A stretch of DNA of 64,000 bases from Demequina oxidasica (GTDB lineage Bacteria; Actinomycetota; Actinomycetes; Actinomycetales; Demequinaceae): contig NZ_BBRE01000004.1 in assembly GCF_000975115.1 (NCBI RefSeq), forward strand, positions 1 through 64,000, in the 5' to 3' direction. Positions within the stretch are counted from its first letter, which is position 1, and the number at the start of each line of letters is the position of its first letter. Of this stretch, positions 61,316-64,000 are shown one piece after another. The position numbers and the translations under genes are program-made. Under the pieces are notes generated by a model, which worked only from the letters and a program-made list of their open reading frames with translations, did no database searches and had not been told where the DNA came from.

Positions 61316-61495
61316 ATGCCTCAGACTCACTCATCCAGCCAGTCCCACGAGGACGACGTTCCCGACGCACCCGCAGCGCCTACCCAGGTCGCCAGCACCG
61401 ATGCGCTCGACGACCTGCTCGACGAGATCGATGGCTCGCTGCAGGTTAATGCGGAGCAGTTCGTACGTTCCTTTGTGCAAAAGGGCGGCGAGTAG
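61316..61495 (+). CDS. pup: Prokaryotic ubiquitin-like protein Pup, ending in Gly-Gly-Glu
   Basis: 59 aa, MPQTHSSSQSHEDDVPDAPA at the start, disordered and acidic, C-terminal half with the helical LDDLLDEIDGSL and NAEQFVRSFVQKGGE. Pup is attached through its terminal Glu side chain to lysines on substrates by PafA. Most mycobacterial/streptomycete Pups end in GGQ and must be deamidated; this one is encoded as GGE and is ready for ligation. The next gene is pafA, 23 nt on, with no prcB/prcA between. Confidence 0.96.
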   Translation: MPQTHSSSQSHEDDVPDAPAAPTQVASTDALDDLLDEIDGSLQVNAEQFVRSFVQKGGE

Positions 61496-61518
61496 GCCCG
61501 CCGGGCTCCGCCTCGGCC

Positions 61519-62943
61519 ATGATCTCCACGGATATCCCCGCGCCCCTAGACGTCGACCCCGCCCGCCGCATCTTTGGGCTCGAGACCGAATTCGGTCTGC
61601 ACCTCGACTCCGCAACGTCTCGCTCCGTCACGCCCGAGGAGGTTGCTGGTCACCTCTTCCACTCCGTGGTGCAGTGGGGCCGCTCCTCTAACGTGTTCCT
61701 GCCCAATGCCTCACGGCTGTACATCGACGTGGGCGCGCACCCCGAGTACGCGACCGCCGAATGCGACTCGTTGACTGACCTGATCGCGGCCGACAAGGCC
61801 GGCGAACGGATCGTGCACAACCTGATTGCAGGGGGCGAGGAGCGGTTGCGAGCGGCGGGCATCGACGGCACCATTCACCTGTACAAGAACAACGTGGACT
61901 CGGCCGGCAATAGCTACGGCTGCCACGAGAACTACTTGGTGCGTCGCCGCTCGGACTTCAGGGCCTTCGCCTCGAATCTGCTGCCGTTCCTCATCTCTCG
62001 TCAGATCGTGACGGGAGCCGGTTGCATCACCCGCACGCCCCAAGGCGCCCACTTCTCATTCTCCCCGCGCGCGGATCACATGTGGGAGGGGATGAGTTCG
62101 GCGACCACGCGCTCGCGGCCCATGATCAACACCCGGGACGAACCACACGCCAACGCCGAGTTGTACCGACGCATGCACATCATCGTGGGTGACTCTACGA
62201 TGGCGGAGCCCACCGCGCTGTTAAAGGTAGGCGCCACCGACTTGGTCCTGCGCATCATGGAGGCCCGTGCGGAATTCCCGCAGCTGGCATTGGCGCATGA
62301 GATGCAGGCGATTCGCGACATCGCACACGACCTCACCGGTCAGGCGACTGTTGAGCTGACCGACGGGCGCATGCTCACCGCGGTTCAGTTGCAACAAACC
62401 TACCTCGACGCGGTGCGCGCTCACGTGGGCGGGATCATCGCCCCCACCGCGGAGGTGGAGTCCATCCTGGACCTGTGGCAACGGGGGATCGACGCGGTGC
62501 GAACGCAGGATTTCACGCTGGTAGAGACCGAACTGGACTGGGCCATCAAGTACCGGGTGGTGAAGCGCTACCAGCGCAAGCTCGAGTGCGAACTCGACGA
62601 TCCACGCCTCGCGCGCCTCGAGATGGCGTTCCACGACATCTCTCCGCAGCGCGGCCTGTTTTACCGGTTGCAGAGCCAGGGTCTGGTGCGGCGCATCATC
62701 ACAGACGAGCAAATCGACCTTGCGGTCACGAACGCCCCCGCGACAACTCGTGCCCGCCTGCGAGGGCTCTTCGTTTCCGCGGCGCTCGCCGCCGGACGTG
62801 ACTTCACCGTGGACTGGGTACACCTCAAGATCACTGGTAGCGACGGCCGCACTGTGCTCCTCAAGGATCCGTTCAGGAACGAGGACGAGCGCGTAGACGT
62901 TCTGTTGGGGATGCTTGGTGCGCCCGCAGCGCCAGTAGAATAA
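61519..62943 (+). CDS. pafA: Pup-protein ligase PafA
   Basis: 474 aa, the same fold as Dop. Motifs: ARRIFGLETEFGLHLDS, the GAHPEYATAECDSLTDL block, LYKNNVDSAGNSYGCHENYL and SRPMINTRDEPHANAEL. It couples the gamma-carboxylate of Pup Glu to substrate lysines with ATP. ATG 61519 has no clear Shine-Dalgarno, being close behind pup. In mycobacteria the prcB and prcA genes lie between pup and pafA, but here they do not. Confidence 0.95.
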   Translation: MISTDIPAPLDVDPARRIFGLETEFGLHLDSATSRSVTPEEVAGHLFHSVVQWGRSSNVFLPNASRLYIDVGAHPEYATAECDSLTDLIAADKAGERIVHNLIAGGEERLRAAGIDGTIHLYKNNVDSAGNSYGCHENYLVRRRSDFRAFASNLLPFLISRQIVTGAGCITRTPQGAHFSFSPRADHMWEGMSSATTRSRPMINTRDEPHANAELYRRMHIIVGDSTMAEPTALLKVGATDLVLRIMEARAEFPQLALAHEMQAIRDIAHDLTGQATVELTDGRMLTAVQLQQTYLDAVRAHVGGIIAPTAEVESILDLWQRGIDAVRTQDFTLVETELDWAIKYRVVKRYQRKLECELDDPRLARLEMAFHDISPQRGLFYRLQSQGLVRRIITDEQIDLAVTNAPATTRARLRGLFVSAALAAGRDFTVDWVHLKITGSDGRTVLLKDPFRNEDERVDVLLGMLGAPAAPVE

Positions 62944-62969
62944 ACGCTTACCCCCCGGAAAGGACGCGC

Positions 62970-63884
62970 ATGCGCCGCCTCGTTGCCTTGACCCTTGCCG
63001 CCGCACTGGCGCTGGCAGGGTGCTCGTCGGCTTCCTCTGAGGATCCGTCGGCCACGGCATCGGCTACGGGACAGATCGAAGCGATCGCCATTGGCTCGTC
63101 GGACTCACTCGCGCCCACACTGGACTTTGTCCCTGGACTCACGTACCCCAAGCCCGAATACCGGGTCGAGTGGGAGGGCGATGGGGAACCATTGCAAGAG
63201 GGGCAGCCGTTGCTGCTGGACATCTACGGCGAGTCGCTCCAGGACCACACACAGCTCATCAATACGTATGACGGACTACCGCGATCATTCCTGCTCGCGC
63301 CCGAGGTGGTGGGAGACGACCTGTATGACGTCCTCAAGACCGTCAACGTGGGTGCGCGCATTCTTCAAGTCTCGCCCGCGGGTGCTGACGATGAGGGGAA
63401 GCCGCCCGTGGCGATCGTGGTGGATGTTCTGCCTATCCGGGCCCAGGGCACCACGAGCGCCGTCGACCCCAACATGCCCGAGGTCACGCTGAGCGCTACC
63501 GGTGAGCCGACCATCTCCATTCCCGACACCGACCCGCCGGGCGACGTGACGTCGGCGGTGTTGATTCAGGGCACTGGGCCGCAGATCACCTCCGGTTCCT
63601 TCGTTACCGTCAACTACGTTGGCGTGCACTGGGACAAGGGTAGTAACGCCGAGGAATCCTGGGAGGCGGGGGACATCTTCGAGTCCTCGTGGCCATCGGA
63701 AAACGCCCCGTTCGAGACCCAAATCGGGGTGGGCCAGGTCATCGCGGGCTGGGATCAGTCGCTGATTGACGTCGAGGCCGGATCCCAGGTGGAGATCGTG
63801 GTGCCGCCCGAGGCAGGCTATCCGGACATGGGTACCCTTGTCTTTGTTGTTGACGTGCTCGATGTGTGGAATCCGGGGATCTAA
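62970..63884 (+). CDS. FKBP-type peptidyl-prolyl isomerase lipoprotein
   Basis: 304 aa. Signal peptide with lipobox LAGC (modified Cys at 18), [20 protein letters not shown], then a long N-terminal region and a C-terminal FKBP domain ([10 protein letters not shown] ... [20 protein letters not shown] ... VFVVDVLDV). It probably folds secreted proteins. GGAAAGGA lies upstream of the ATG at 62970. Its stop overlaps the hisF start. Confidence 0.9.
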   Translation: MRRLVALTLAAALALAGCSSASSEDPSATASATGQIEAIAIGSSDSLAPTLDFVPGLTYPKPEYRVEWEGDGEPLQEGQPLLLDIYGESLQDHTQLINTYDGLPRSFLLAPEVVGDDLYDVLKTVNVGARILQVSPAGADDEGKPPVAIVVDVLPIRAQGTTSAVDPNMPEVTLSATGEPTISIPDTDPPGDVTSAVLIQGTGPQITSGSFVTVNYVGVHWDKGSNAEESWEAGDIFESSWPSENAPFETQIGVGQVIAGWDQSLIDVEAGSQVEIVVPPEAGYPDMGTLVFVVDVLDVWNPGI

Positions 63885-64000
63885 TGGCTGTATCAATTCG
63901 CATCATTCCCTGCCTCGACGTCGATGCCGGTCGCGTGGTCAAGGGCGTGAACTTCGAGAACCTTCGCGACGCGGGCGACCCCGTCGAGCTCGCTGCGACC
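63884..64000 (+). CDS. hisF: Imidazole glycerol phosphate synthase cyclase subunit HisF, cut by the window end
   Basis: The first 39 residues, [20 protein letters not shown] then [19 protein letters not shown], carry the HisF start with catalytic Asp ([12 protein letters not shown]). The ATG at 63884 overlaps the FKBP stop by one base. The rest lies outside the window. It makes the histidine precursor IGP together with HisH. Confidence 0.92.
   Translation, partial: MAVSIRIIPCLDVDAGRVVKGVNFENLRDAGDPVELAAT

Noticed and set aside
1-64000. CRISPR arrays, IS elements, prophage genes
   Set aside because: No regularly spaced repeats, transposases, integrases or terminal inverted repeats were seen.

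Overview
The window is a contiguous stretch of chromosome from a GC-rich actinobacterium (Actinomycetota). The evidence is gene content and order: a Pup/ARC/Dop/PafA locus, imuA-imuB-dnaE2, a sufR-led SUF operon, an InhA-type enoyl reductase, and an order HAD-small protein-tlyA-nadK-recN-steA-steB-pyrG-NUDIX that matches the Rv1692-Rv1700 neighbourhood of Mycobacterium tuberculosis. The absence of a 20S proteasome at the Pup locus and the overall set suggest a Micrococcales-like lineage (Demequina-like is a guess). No phage, transposase, plasmid genes or CRISPR arrays are seen.

Layout. 1-10.7 kb: TPR-like protein, HAD phosphatase, TlyA, NAD kinase, RecN, SteA/SteB, PyrG, NUDIX. 10.7-14.4 kb: a two-domain PEBP-like lipoprotein divergent from a TetR regulator with two tandem operator-like sites, heme A synthase, and an unrecognised membrane-tailed protein. 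14.5-21 kb: a tightly overlapped sufR-B-D-Rieske-C-S-U-T operon for Fe-S cluster assembly. 21-26.9 kb: zinc metallopeptidase, BioYMN biotin uptake, ABC-F ATPase, SURF1. 27-37.5 kb: fabG/fabI, SixA, PPOX, serB, glgC/glgA, ABC ATPase, NfeD/SPFH, TrmH, DUF3054, and a MarR/VOC divergent pair. 37.6-40.6 kb: a large secreted GH13 amylase with two catabolite-type (LacI/GalR family) operators. 40.5-42.8 kb: a MerR-controlled thiol-redox cassette (thioredoxin-like protein plus atypical disulfide reductase), with a decayed duplicate of part of the small gene on the far side of merR. 43-49 kb: a LexA-boxed imuA-imuB-dnaE2 mutasome operon. 49.1 kb: tRNA-Leu(GAG). 49.3-56 kb: small membrane protein, M20 peptidase, DUF5703, acidic protein, aldo/keto reductase, UppP, PAC2, HAD, RecB-like nuclease. 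56-64 kb: M50 protease, TrmI, ARC, Dop, Pup, PafA, FKBP lipoprotein and the start of hisF.

The two most noteworthy patterns are these. (1) The Pup system has no prcB/prcA between pup and pafA, the ARC ATPase stops without a proteasome-docking tail, and Pup already ends in Glu. This looks like a proteasome-independent pupylation pathway. (2) A TAnnnT -10 element sits exactly 6-7 nt upstream of the start codon in about 18 genes on both strands, which implies extensive leaderless transcription.
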